Shown: positions 14,067 to 20,977, counted from the stretch's first letter. The stretch is DNA of 21,012 nt from Planctomycetota bacterium (GCA_003670825.1 QWQL01000060.1:1-21012); one strand, 5' to 3'. Notes: a model not told the origin generated them from the letters alone. Numbers and translations: made by a program.

Positions 14067-15113
14067 ATGCACGCAACACGACCTTCCCGCGGCCGCACGA
14101 CCGTTGACTGCCTGGTGACGGGCGGAACCGGGCTTGTTGGCAACACGGTGATCCGGATGCTCCTTGAATCCGGGCAGCGGGTCCGGGCCCTGATCCGCGG
14201 GCGATCCGGCGACCGGGAGTTTGGCGACCTCGACGTCGAGCGGGCCTATGGCGACGTCACCGATCCGGAGGCGGTTCGCCGGGCCGTCGCGGGAGCCCGG
14301 GTGGTGATCCACTCGGCGGCGATCGTGCACGTCGGCTGGAAACTGCTCGCCGACATGCGACGGGTCAACGTCGAAGGGACGAGACTCGTCGCCGAGACGG
14401 CCCGCCGCGAGGGCGCCCGGCTCATCCACGTCTCGAGCGTCAACGCCCTGGGCCTGACGGGCGACGGCACGCCCGCTGACGAAGAAACGCCCTTCGGCAA
14501 CACGGTCGAGTGCCCCTATGTCGTCACCAAGCGGGAGGCCGAGCGGGCCGTGCTCGACGAGGTGGACCGCGGCCTCGACGCCGTGATCATCAACCCGGTG
14601 TTCATGCTCGGCCCCTGGGACTGGAAGCCCTCGAGCGGCCGCATGCTCCTGGAGGTGGCGCAGGGCCGCGGCCTGCTTGCTCCACCGGGATCTCAGCATT
14701 TCGGCGATGCCCGCGACGTCGCCGCGGGAATCATTGCGGCCATCACGGCCGGCCGCCCCGGTCGCCGCTACATTCTCGGCGGGCACCACCTGCGATTCAT
14801 CGATGCCTGGACGCTGTTCGCGGAAGTGACCGGGCGTCGGCCGCCGCGAGGGGAGGCGCCGTTGCGGGTCGTGCGGCTCGCCGGACGGCTCGGCGATCTG
14901 ATCGCTGGCTGGCTGGGCCGCGAGGGCCCGCTCAACTCCGCCGCAGCGAGCATGTCGTTGCTCTGCCAGCACTTCAGCAGCGCCCGTGCCCGCGCGGAAC
15001 TCGGCTATACGATCAGGCCGCTGGAGCAGTCGGTCGAAGACTCATGGAAGTGGTTCTGCGACCAAGGCTACATCAGGCGGGGCCGGCTGACCGACCGCCG
15101 GAAGGCCTCCTGA
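14067..15113 (+). CDS. NAD(P)-dependent epimerase/dehydratase-type extended SDR
   Basis: Extended short-chain dehydrogenases/reductases act on sugar nucleotides, flavonoids, sterols and similar substrates. The 348-residue protein starts with the Rossmann strand VDCLVTGGTGLVGNTVIRML (GGTGLVG at 19-25), followed by ALIRG (42-45 region), D63 and the HSAAIVHVG strand. Then come VSSVNALG with the catalytic Ser region (123-124) and YVVTK (Tyr151, Lys155). The pattern 'SSVxALG ... YVVTKREAE ... VIINPVFMLGPWDWKPS' is closest to the dihydroflavonol-reductase / HpnA-like subgroup. The product is unknown. The 5' region is long (about 240 bp). An alternative start is GTG 14103, just before the Rossmann strand. 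Confidence 0.88.
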   Translation: MHATRPSRGRTTVDCLVTGGTGLVGNTVIRMLLESGQRVRALIRGRSGDREFGDLDVERAYGDVTDPEAVRRAVAGARVVIHSAAIVHVGWKLLADMRRVNVEGTRLVAETARREGARLIHVSSVNALGLTGDGTPADEETPFGNTVECPYVVTKREAERAVLDEVDRGLDAVIINPVFMLGPWDWKPSSGRMLLEVAQGRGLLAPPGSQHFGDARDVAAGIIAAITAGRPGRRYILGGHHLRFIDAWTLFAEVTGRRPPRGEAPLRVVRLAGRLGDLIAGWLGREGPLNSAAASMSLLCQHFSSARARAELGYTIRPLEQSVEDSWKWFCDQGYIRRGRLTDRRKAS

Positions 15114-15152
15114 CCTCGATGCAGTGCGCGGGCAGACACTCGACAAAACCGC

Positions 15153-15176
15153 AGCTGTCTCCGGGAGATGTCAGCT
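15153..15176. terminator. Bulged hairpin between convergent genes
   Basis: AGCTG/CAGCT and TCTC/GAGA can pair around a CGG loop, with a TGT bulge. It lies in the 211-bp gap between the convergent epimerase and cyclase genes, and is followed on the plus strand by TTTGC. A terminator role is plausible but weak. No recognisable gene was found in the rest of this gap. Confidence 0.3.
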
Positions 15177-15324
15177 TTGCTGCGGACGTCCTGCCTGCGA
15201 AGCCAGGCCCATCCTGAATATCCAACCGCCGGTGCTGCTTCCTCCAGAGCGGCGAGCCTTCTGCTGAAGACCCTTCCGTCGTTGAGCCGACCACGCAGTG
15301 GACGAAGTACGGCGCGGTCGCCAG

Positions 15325-16557
15325 TCATACCGCCCCCGTGGTGGCGGAGCGTGTCATGCTGGAACGTTCGGAGCCTCGGTCCACCGCTGCCACCTGGTGA
15401 ATGGCCCTTGCCATGGCGCCGCGGTCGACCTCGTGGACCTCAATCGGGTCTCCGATCCCGCGCAGCATCGTGAGCGTCAACCGCCCACCCAGATGCTGCC
15501 GGAACTCCTCCAGACCCTCAAACAAGGCATCCGTGTCGGCCATCGCCGGGTGCATCAAGGGCAGACCCAGTGCCTGGAGGGCGTGCAGCACCCGACCGGC
15601 ATCGGCCTCCGGTAGACCGCACACCAGCGAGGAATAAACGGTATCAACCGCGACTCCTATCGCCACCGCCTCACCGTGGCGGATCGCGAAGTTGGTGACG
15701 GCTTCGAGTCGGTGTGCCGACCAATGACCGTAATCGAGCGGCCGGGCTTCGAAGGCCTCGAATGGGTCACCACCGCTGGTGATATGGGCCCGGTGCAACT
15801 CGGCGGACGTGCGGATCGCGGGGAGCACCGCCCGCATATCGCGGCGGGATATTCGCGTGGCGTTCTCGCACAGCCGGTCAAACTCTCCTGGCGACTTGAG
15901 CAGGGCAACTTTGACCGCTTCGCTAAACCCTGCAGCGAAATCGCGGTCGGGGAGCGACGCGAGCAGTGCCGTGTCATTAATAACCGCCCAGGGGACGGCA
16001 AATGCGCCGAGCCAGTTCTTTTTCCCGAAGCGGTTGACGGCGTTCTTGACCCCAACGCCACTATCCGCCTGAGCAAGTGTGGTGGTTGGCAGACGGATGA
16101 GTCGCACACCCCGATGGGCGGTGGCAGCCGCGAAACCGACCGCATCCAAAACCGCACCGCCGCCAATCACCACCACGTAGCTGCGGCGGTCGAGTTCACT
16201 GTCGTTGATCGCCGCCAACACGCGCTCGACCTGCGACCAGTCGTTCTTGACCGCCTCACCTCCGATGATCGTATGCACTCCGGCAGGACGAACCCGGTCG
16301 CCCCACCATTCAAAACACTCAGTGATCCTGCTGGTCAGATGGGGGCAGACGGATAGCACCTGCTGGTCGATCCAAAACTGAACTTTGGGTGCCAGATCGC
16401 TCGACTTTTCAAGGACCGCTGCGAGTTTGCCTCGGTCCGCTCCAAACACGTCAGACGTGAAGAGCAGGCGATGCGCGAAGGGAACAGCGAAGGAAACAGA
16501 CACGCCCTCCTGTGACACGAAGGGGGTGTTCGCTGTGGACTCTGAGGCCGAATGCAT
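15325..16557 (-). CDS. EboD-like sugar phosphate cyclase (3-dehydroquinate synthase superfamily)
   Basis: This superfamily cyclises sugar phosphates (DAHP, sedoheptulose 7-phosphate) using NAD and a divalent metal. The 410-residue protein has IIGGEAVKND (97-106), VVIGGGAVLDAVGFAAATAHRG (NAD loop, 129-150), LPTTTLAQADSGVGVKNAVNRFGKKN, GFSEAVKVALL with metal ligand Glu213, RPLDYGHWSAH with His278 and FAIRHGEAVAIG with His294. The combination GGEAVKND / SGVGVKN / GHWxAHxLE matches EboD-type proteins rather than AroB. EboD normally belongs to an eboABCDEF cluster, yet none of those partners is nearby. ATG 16557 is chosen; the frame is open to 16641, but that part runs through tandem repeats. Codon use looks less G/C-biased than in its neighbours, suggesting transfer. 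Confidence 0.85.
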   Translation of the reverse strand: MHSASESTANTPFVSQEGVSVSFAVPFAHRLLFTSDVFGADRGKLAAVLEKSSDLAPKVQFWIDQQVLSVCPHLTSRITECFEWWGDRVRPAGVHTIIGGEAVKNDWSQVERVLAAINDSELDRRSYVVVIGGGAVLDAVGFAAATAHRGVRLIRLPTTTLAQADSGVGVKNAVNRFGKKNWLGAFAVPWAVINDTALLASLPDRDFAAGFSEAVKVALLKSPGEFDRLCENATRISRRDMRAVLPAIRTSAELHRAHITSGGDPFEAFEARPLDYGHWSAHRLEAVTNFAIRHGEAVAIGVAVDTVYSSLVCGLPEADAGRVLHALQALGLPLMHPAMADTDALFEGLEEFRQHLGGRLTLTMLRGIGDPIEVHEVDRGAMARAIHQVAAVDRGSERSSMTRSATTGAV

Positions 16558-16601
16558 AGCTCGATTCCAGAGGACGAACTGTTTGACTATGTGGTATCCC
16601 T

Positions 16602-16658
16602 CTGCAGGCGCCCCCCTGCAGGCGTCCCACCTGGGAGGCATCCCCTGGGAGGTATCTG
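16602..16658. repeat. Degenerate 14-bp direct repeats (4 units)
   Basis: Units start at 16602, 16616, 16631 and 16645 (spacing 14, 15, 14). The first two share CTGCAGGCG, the last two share CTGGGAGG, and all begin CTG(C/G)(A/G)GG and run into a C-rich end. The array lies 45-100 bp upstream of the cyclase start, in its presumed promoter region. Repeated protein-binding sites or slippage remnants are both possible. Confidence 0.6.
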
Positions 16659-16766
16659 ATGCAGAGCGATCGCCTGGACAGAGCGGCTCGACGATACCCT
16701 CTGTGCCAATGATAGGTGAGACACCTGCCTTTCCCCTATGAGAGGAGAGGGCCAGGAGGACATGAG

Positions 16767-16847
16767 AAGGACGCGGTCAAGCCCGTGGACGAGGCGATCG
16801 AGTTCGGCCGCCAGCACGGCAGCCACATCAATCTGAACTTTCACCGC
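16767..16847 (+). pseudogene. Short relic resembling a GH5 cellulase
   Basis: Twenty-seven consecutive codons, with strongly G/C third positions, read KDAVKPVDEAIEF followed by GRQHGSHINLNFHR. This resembles the segment of glycoside hydrolase family 5 proteins that reads roughly 'D..IE(W/F)G.k(Y/H)G(I)HV(N/C)LNxHRAPG'. Codons before and after do not look like this family and no start or SD fits. It is best read as a decayed fragment of an exported cellulase-like gene. Only about 27 residues support this. Confidence 0.35.
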
Positions 16848-16980
16848 AGCCGGCCCGCCACGGCCAGCGGCTCGGGCATCACGCTCGGCACGGCCCAGCC
16901 CTGCCCAGAAACACCACCGGGCAGAGCACCTTGCGATGCCCTGCCCAGCGTGAGATCACGAGTGCCGCGAAAGGCTCAGG

Positions 16981-17829
16981 TCAGCGAGCGCGGCGACGGC
17001 GGAAGAGCGTGTAGCCGCCGCCGGCCAGACCGGCGAGGGCCATGGCGCAGATGGAGGGCTCGGGGACGGAGACCGGGATCACGGCACCGACCTGGTTGCC
17101 GGTTACGCCAGTGATCCCGTACTGGAACGTCGCAAATCCAAGCCCGTAGCCGAGGATGTTGGCATTGGCGTTGGAGTTTTGGCCGATGGTCTTGAAGTTG
17201 CTGATGACCATCGCCGAGACGCTGCCCGAGTTCACCAGATCCAGCGGGTAGCTCCATCCCATGTTCCAGTAGCCCGAGGTACCCGTGGAGGCGATGTTGC
17301 CGAGGTCGCCCGTGTTGGTCAGGTTCGCGGACAAGGGAGGTCCGACAGTGAGAGAGACACGGGAGGGATACGTGATCGGGGCAAGGCCGGCTGTGGTGGG
17401 GTCTTTGGCGGGGAACGTTTTGGGTGTGCCGGTCGTCGGTGAGTAAGCGTTCGCGCCGGTGCCAGTTGCGTAGGTGAACGGGCCCGGAGTGGTGCCGCTG
17501 ACGTTCACCGTACCGGTGGTGTACGTGATGATGACCGCGTTGAGGTTGTAGCCCCTTGGATTCACCTGCAACTGCCCAGTCAGCGTGTTGAAGTAGGCGA
17601 CGGCACCGGGCTGTCCGTTAAAGGAACTTGTGGCGCTGGTACGAATGGGGAGAGCCGTGCCGGTGGCGACAGCCGACCATTGGAGCCCAGACGCCGTGGT
17701 CCCGCTGATGTCGGTCGGCTGGGGCGGGTCGTAAACGCCCGCGGAAGCCTGGAGAGCCACTGCGAGAACCACGCCAACGCTCACGACCACGCCAGGCAGA
17801 CGGGAGAAAGAAACGATAGTGCTTTTCAT
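16981..17829 (-). CDS. PEP-CTERM sorting-domain protein
   Basis: The 282-residue protein has a signal peptide (hydrophobic about 13-30, ending near ASA-GV) and a Ser/Thr/Gly/Asn-rich, beta-predicted body without known catalytic motifs. It ends in a C-terminal sorting signal: VPEPS (about 255-259), a hydrophobic helix (CAMALAGLAGGGYTLF) and the basic RRRRAR tail. PEP-CTERM proteins are cut by exosortase/EpsH-type enzymes and often reach the surface or exopolysaccharide matrix. No exosortase lies in the window. GGAG (minus strand) eight bases before ATG 17829 fixes the start. A GT/CA dinucleotide tract lies directly upstream of that ribosome-binding site. Confidence 0.85.
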   Translation of the reverse strand: MKSTIVSFSRLPGVVVSVGVVLAVALQASAGVYDPPQPTDISGTTASGLQWSAVATGTALPIRTSATSSFNGQPGAVAYFNTLTGQLQVNPRGYNLNAVIITYTTGTVNVSGTTPGPFTYATGTGANAYSPTTGTPKTFPAKDPTTAGLAPITYPSRVSLTVGPPLSANLTNTGDLGNIASTGTSGYWNMGWSYPLDLVNSGSVSAMVISNFKTIGQNSNANANILGYGLGFATFQYGITGVTGNQVGAVIPVSVPEPSICAMALAGLAGGGYTLFRRRRAR

Positions 17830-17841
17830 GAACGAGTCTCC

Positions 17842-17860
17842 GTGTGTGTGTGTGTGTGTG
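17842..17860. repeat. GT/CA dinucleotide microsatellite in the PEP-CTERM gene leader
   Basis: Nineteen bases of uninterrupted alternating G and T (plus strand) begin three to four bases upstream of the minus-strand GGAG ribosome-binding site of the PEP-CTERM gene. Pure dinucleotide runs of this length are rare in high-GC bacterial DNA and prone to slippage. Length change here would alter the spacing of leader or promoter elements rather than the reading frame. Confidence 0.9.
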
Positions 17861-17939
17861 GATTACCGTCCAGGCACACCACCACGCTGCCGGGGTTATA
17901 CGACGCAACAGGCGGCCCAAAAGCCACAAAATCCAAAAT

Positions 17940-18023
17940 GGGACGAATCGGGCATGGGCAGGGACGAATCGGGCATGAGTAGGGACGAATCAGCCACAGG
18001 CTGGGACGAATCAGCGGCGAGAG
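17940..18023. repeat. Four 21-bp direct repeats sharing GGGACGAATC
   Basis: Four head-to-tail units begin at 17940, 17961, 17982 and 18003. Every unit starts with GGGACGAATC; the first two are nearly identical over all 21 bases, while the last two differ in the second half. A period of 21 bp is two helical turns, so the shared 10-mers face one side of the DNA. The array lies 110-195 bp upstream of the PEP-CTERM start codon and about 90 bp from the tRNA terminator. The plus strand could encode a WDESGMG-like heptad, but that frame runs into the antisense of the tRNA and is not considered a gene. Confidence 0.9.
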
Positions 18024-18110
18024 CGGCCGCCTACCCCAACCGCTTGAACGACCTCGGCACGAAGTGCGGCGTCGTGGCCGCGATGTCGGCTGCCGCCCGG
18101 CAGCGCATCA

Positions 18111-18155
18111 AAAAGCCCGTGACACCCACGCACAACGCGGGAATCACGGGCTTTT
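18111..18155 (-). terminator. Rho-independent terminator of the tRNA-Val gene (possibly bidirectional)
   Basis: A perfect 12-bp inverted repeat (AAAAGCCCGTGA at 18111-18122, TCACGGGCTTTT at 18144-18155) surrounds a 21-base loop. In the minus-strand direction the GCCCGTGA/TCACGGGC stem is followed by five T. It begins six bases after the tRNA 3' end. The matching T-run on the plus strand makes it able to work in both directions. Confidence 0.85.
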
Positions 18156-18161
18156 CGGCAA

Positions 18162-18235
18162 TGGGCGATACAGGACTCGAACCTGTGACCCCTAGCTTGT
18201 CGAGCTAGTGCTCTAACCAACTGAGCTAATCGCCC
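18162..18235 (-). tRNA. tRNA-Val (anticodon GAC)
   Basis: The 74-base cloverleaf is complete on the minus strand: 7-bp acceptor stem (GGGCGAT/ATCGCCC), D arm GCTC-loop-GAGC, anticodon stem CTAGC/GCTAG with loop TCGACAA, five-base variable loop, T arm ACAGG-TTCGAAT-CCTGT and discriminator A. The anticodon in positions 34-36 is GAC, reading valine codons GUC/GUU. Position 33 is C instead of the near-universal U. CCA is not encoded. A strong terminator follows. The pairing in all four stems is perfect, so the gene looks intact. Confidence 0.9.
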
Positions 18236-18352
18236 GGAATGACCGTCTGAGAGTCTCGCGCCGAAAACGGGCTGCGTCAAGCGATGGACGAACGGACGGC
18301 CGGAAACGACCATCTCCGCTTGTGGCCTGTGCAGGCATCCAGATACGCTCGG

Positions 18353-18368
18353 GTTTTCCGCTGAAAAC
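18353..18368. promoter_or_regulatory. Hairpin upstream of thrS
   Basis: GTTTTC and GAAAAC form a perfect 6-bp stem with a CGCT loop, ending 27 bases before the thrS ATG. It may be an operator or a leader hairpin in the thrS mRNA. No Shine-Dalgarno sequence is evident before the ATG. Confidence 0.3.
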
Positions 18369-18395
18369 AGCTCTCTTCACCCGGCTATTCCACTC

Positions 18396-20414
18396 ATGCT
18401 CCACGTTCGACTCCCCAACGGCACCGTCCACGAGTGTGCCACCCCCGCCCGCGTCGGTGACGTGCTGACAGCAGCGGCTGCCAGCACGCCGGGAACCACG
18501 AGTGGGGCGGCGATCGCCGCCGTCCTCGACGGCCAGACCGTCGGCCTCGACGCCCCGCTGCCCGACTCCGGCTCGGTCACCCTCGAGCCCCTGTTCGCGG
18601 GCGATGCCCGGGCCCTGCCCGTGATGCGGCACTCGGCGGCCCATGTCATGGCCCGGGCGGTGATGCGGCTGTTTGACGGCGTGGAACTCGCCTTCGGCCC
18701 CACGGTCGGCGAGGGCTTCTATTACGACATGCGGGCCGCGCGGCCGATCACCGACGAAGATCTGCCGGCCATCGAGGCCGAAATGAAGCGGATCATCGAG
18801 GCCGACGAGGCGTTCGAGCGGGTGGAGGTGCCACGCAGCAAGGCGGTGGAGATCGTCCGCGATCTCGAGCAGCCGCTGAAGGTCGAGCACATCGAGACTG
18901 GCCTCGCCAATCATCCCACGCTCTCGTTCTACCGGCAGGGGGAGTTCGTCGACCTCTGCCGTGGCCCCCACGTGCCGAGCCCAGGCTGCATCGGCGGCTT
19001 CAAGCTCACCAACATCGCCGGCGCCTACTGGAAGGGGGATGCCAACAACGCCCAGCTCCAGCGGCTCTACGGCACCGCCTGGTTCTCACAGGCTGATCTC
19101 GATGCCCACCTGGCCGCCCTCGAAGAGGCCCGCCGCCGCGACCACCGCGTGCTCGGCAAGCAGCTCGACCTGTTCACGACCAGCCCGCTCGTCGGCGCCG
19201 GCCTCGTGCTCTGGATGCCGAAGGGGGCGACGCTCCGGGCCACGCTCGAGGCCTTCGTCCGCGAAGAACTCGCGGCCCGCGGCTACCAGCCCGTCTACAC
19301 GCCCCACATCGGCAAGGTCGACCTCTACAAGATCTCCGGCCACTATCCCTACTACGCCGACAGCCAGTTCAAGCCGATCGTGATGAGCGATGACGAGCAG
19401 TACCTGCTCAAGCCGATGAACTGCCCTCACCACACGATGATCTACAAGGCCCGGCCGCACAGCTACAAGGACCTGCCTCTGCGGCTGGCCGAGTTTGGCA
19501 CGGTCTACCGCTACGAGCAGTCGGGCGAACTCGGCGGCATGACGCGGGTCCGCGGCTTTACGCAAGACGACGCCCACATCTTCTGCACCCACGCGCAGGT
19601 GGAGGCCGAGGTGGAGGGCTGCATCGACTTCACGCTCAAGGTGCTCGAGAGCCTGGCGTTTGACAACTTCCGCGTCCGGCTCGGCTTCCGCGACCCGGCG
19701 AGCGACAAGTATGTGGGACCCGCCGAGCGGTGGGACGAGGCCGAGGCGGCGATCCAGCGGGTGGCGCGGCGGATGAACCTGCCCGGCTGCGAGCCCGAGC
19801 CGGGGGAGGCGGCATTTTACGGCCCCAAGATCGACTTCGTGGTCAACGACTCGCTCGGCCGCGAATGGCAGCTCGGCACGGTGCAGCTCGATTACAACCT
19901 TCCCAGTGCCGAACGGTTCGACCTCGAATACATCGGGGCCGACAATGCCAAGCACCAGCCCGTCATGATCCACCGGGCGCCCCTCGGCAGCCTCGAACGC
20001 TTCGTCGGCGTGCTCATCGAGCACTTCGCCGGAGCGTTTCCGCTCTGGCTCGCTCCGGAGCAGGCTCGCGTGATCCCGGTGAGCGAGAAGAGCGAGGCCT
20101 ATGCCCGGCAGGTGAAGGCGCGGCTCGAGGCAGCGGGCCTGCGGGTGGGGATGGACCTGGCCGCCGAGAAACTCGGGGCCAAGATTCGCACGGCGCAGCT
20201 GGAACTCATCCCCATGATGGTGGTCTGCGGGCCGCGAGATGAGGCCGCCGGCACCGTGAGCCTCCGGGACCGGATCGATGGCGACCTTGGGGCGATGAGC
20301 CTGGAGGCTGCGGTCGAGCGGCTGCGGGATGAGAATGCCCGCCGAGCCGTCCGGCACCGGCCCAAACCGCTCGCCGGCGGCGGTTCGCCAGCAGCCCAGT
20401 CGGACGACTACTGA
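18396..20414 (+). CDS. thrS: Threonyl-tRNA synthetase
   Basis: ThrRS charges tRNA-Thr in the cytoplasm and edits mischarged Ser-tRNA. The 672-residue protein has, in order, a TGS domain (about 1-67), the editing domain with His79/His83 in RHSAAHVMARA and Cys188/His192 in DLCRGPHV, and the catalytic core with PKGATLR (motif 1). MNCPHH follows, with zinc ligand Cys343, then RLAEFGTVYRYEQSGELGG (motif 2), GPKIDFVVNDSLGREWQLGT and HRAPLGSLERFVGVLIEH (motif 3). The anticodon-binding domain fills the C-terminus (PLWLAPEQARVIPV onwards). Length is normal. The final 20 residues are a Gly/Ser/Pro-rich tail. It starts 160 bp from the divergent tRNA-Val gene. Confidence 0.97.
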   Translation: MLHVRLPNGTVHECATPARVGDVLTAAAASTPGTTSGAAIAAVLDGQTVGLDAPLPDSGSVTLEPLFAGDARALPVMRHSAAHVMARAVMRLFDGVELAFGPTVGEGFYYDMRAARPITDEDLPAIEAEMKRIIEADEAFERVEVPRSKAVEIVRDLEQPLKVEHIETGLANHPTLSFYRQGEFVDLCRGPHVPSPGCIGGFKLTNIAGAYWKGDANNAQLQRLYGTAWFSQADLDAHLAALEEARRRDHRVLGKQLDLFTTSPLVGAGLVLWMPKGATLRATLEAFVREELAARGYQPVYTPHIGKVDLYKISGHYPYYADSQFKPIVMSDDEQYLLKPMNCPHHTMIYKARPHSYKDLPLRLAEFGTVYRYEQSGELGGMTRVRGFTQDDAHIFCTHAQVEAEVEGCIDFTLKVLESLAFDNFRVRLGFRDPASDKYVGPAERWDEAEAAIQRVARRMNLPGCEPEPGEAAFYGPKIDFVVNDSLGREWQLGTVQLDYNLPSAERFDLEYIGADNAKHQPVMIHRAPLGSLERFVGVLIEHFAGAFPLWLAPEQARVIPVSEKSEAYARQVKARLEAAGLRVGMDLAAEKLGAKIRTAQLELIPMMVVCGPRDEAAGTVSLRDRIDGDLGAMSLEAAVERLRDENARRAVRHRPKPLAGGGSPAAQSDDY

Positions 20415-20532
20415 GCCGGTGCACGATCACGGCGTGGCCGGTCGAAGCCTCTGGGCGTGAGCCCTGGGGAACAAGCCGTTGATCTGCTATCGAGGCCAAA
20501 CTCCTCCTACGCCTCGTTCCCTCGCTTTTCCT

Positions 20533-20556
20533 CTGGCTTATCCCGCTGGCTTATCC
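20533..20556. repeat. Short direct repeat (11 bp, two copies) between thrS and the next gene
   Basis: CTGGCTTATCC occurs at 20533-20543 and 20546-20556, a period of 13 bp. It lies 26 bp upstream of the LigD-phosphoesterase-like gene start, so it could be part of its promoter or leader. The rest of the 167-bp gap shows no gene. Confidence 0.5.
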
Positions 20557-20581
20557 AGGAGCGCGGTAGGCTCCACCCTCG

Positions 20582-20977
20582 ATGGCCCGCTTCATTCTCC
20601 TCGAACACACCGGCGCTCCGGACGACCCCGCGGGCCGACACGTCGACCTGTTGCTGGAGGCCGGTGACACCTGCCGAACCTGGCGACTGACGGCACTCCC
20701 TGCTCCAAGCCAGCCACCCGTGCAGGCCGTGGAGATCGGCCGCCACCGTCTCGAGTGGCTTGTCCATGAGGATGGCCCGGTCTCAGCCGGACGGGGACAT
20801 GCCCGCCGGATCGATTCCGGCACCTACCGGGAGATCCCGAGCAGTGACCGCGGTGGCGATGGGGAAGTCGTGACCGTGGAACTCGCCGGGAGCCACCTGA
20901 CAGGAATACTCCATATCACCGCGACTCATGCCGCCATGCAGACCACCGGTTTTGAGGGCGATCCCGCGTCGGGATGA
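20582..20977 (+). CDS. Stand-alone LigD-phosphoesterase-like protein
   Basis: The 131-residue product begins ARFILLEHTG...GRHVDLLLEAGDTCRTWRL, which parallels the LigD 3'-phosphoesterase domain (a hydrophobic strand with His, then HxD, then a strand ending in W). Here His9, His20 and Asp22 sit at the catalytic metal positions. Further on come EWLVHEDGPVSAGRGHARRIDSGTYRE and the ending VTVELAGSHLTGILHI, the latter like the LigD phosphoesterase 'L.G...G...L' strands. In LigD the domain trims 3'-phosphates at DNA ends during end joining. Here it is separate, with no ligase or polymerase domain nearby, so a repair role is inferred. The Shine-Dalgarno sequence is weak. Confidence 0.65.
   Translation: MARFILLEHTGAPDDPAGRHVDLLLEAGDTCRTWRLTALPAPSQPPVQAVEIGRHRLEWLVHEDGPVSAGRGHARRIDSGTYREIPSSDRGGDGEVVTVELAGSHLTGILHITATHAAMQTTGFEGDPASG

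Larger units (their letters stand above)
16558..16980. other. Gene-poor stretch of about 420 bp upstream of the cyclase
   Basis: There is no intact gene here. It holds the degenerate 14-bp repeats (16602-16658), a purine-rich stretch with several GAGG motifs (16740-16760), the GH5-like relic (16767-16847) and a stretch of unassigned sequence up to the stop of the PEP-CTERM gene at 16981. It must also hold the promoter of the cyclase gene on the minus strand. Confidence 0.7.

Noticed and set aside
13893..14972. Minus-strand frame of 359 codons opposite the epimerase gene
   Set aside because: Antisense to a gene with a clear Rossmann motif and YxxxK; no domain of its own.
15114..15324. Possible gene fragment in the gap between the epimerase and the cyclase
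   Set aside because: Minus-strand frames here are open for 60-90 codons, but no family pattern, start site or codon bias stands out; the gap is treated as intergenic with a possible hairpin.
17940..18023. CRISPR array
   Set aside because: Units are only 21 bp with no unique spacers and the conserved part is 10 bp; this is a tandem direct repeat, not repeat-spacer architecture, and no cas gene is present.
17819..18208. Plus-strand frame containing the heptad repeat and ending in GDTGLEPVTPSLSS
   Set aside because: The ending is the well-known false peptide read from the antisense of a tRNA gene, and the frame starts inside the GT tract region; the 21-bp repeats are better treated as DNA elements.
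18011..18313. Minus-strand frame containing LAQLVRALARQARGHRFESCIAHC
   Set aside because: This is a typical spurious translation of a tRNA gene and its flanks.
18236..18395. T-box or other riboswitch upstream of thrS
   Set aside because: No T-box core sequence, specifier stem or terminator/antiterminator pair could be seen; only a 6-bp hairpin is present.
19086..20357. Minus-strand open frame of 423 codons opposite thrS
   Set aside because: Antisense to an intact thrS; long open antisense frames are common in high-GC DNA.
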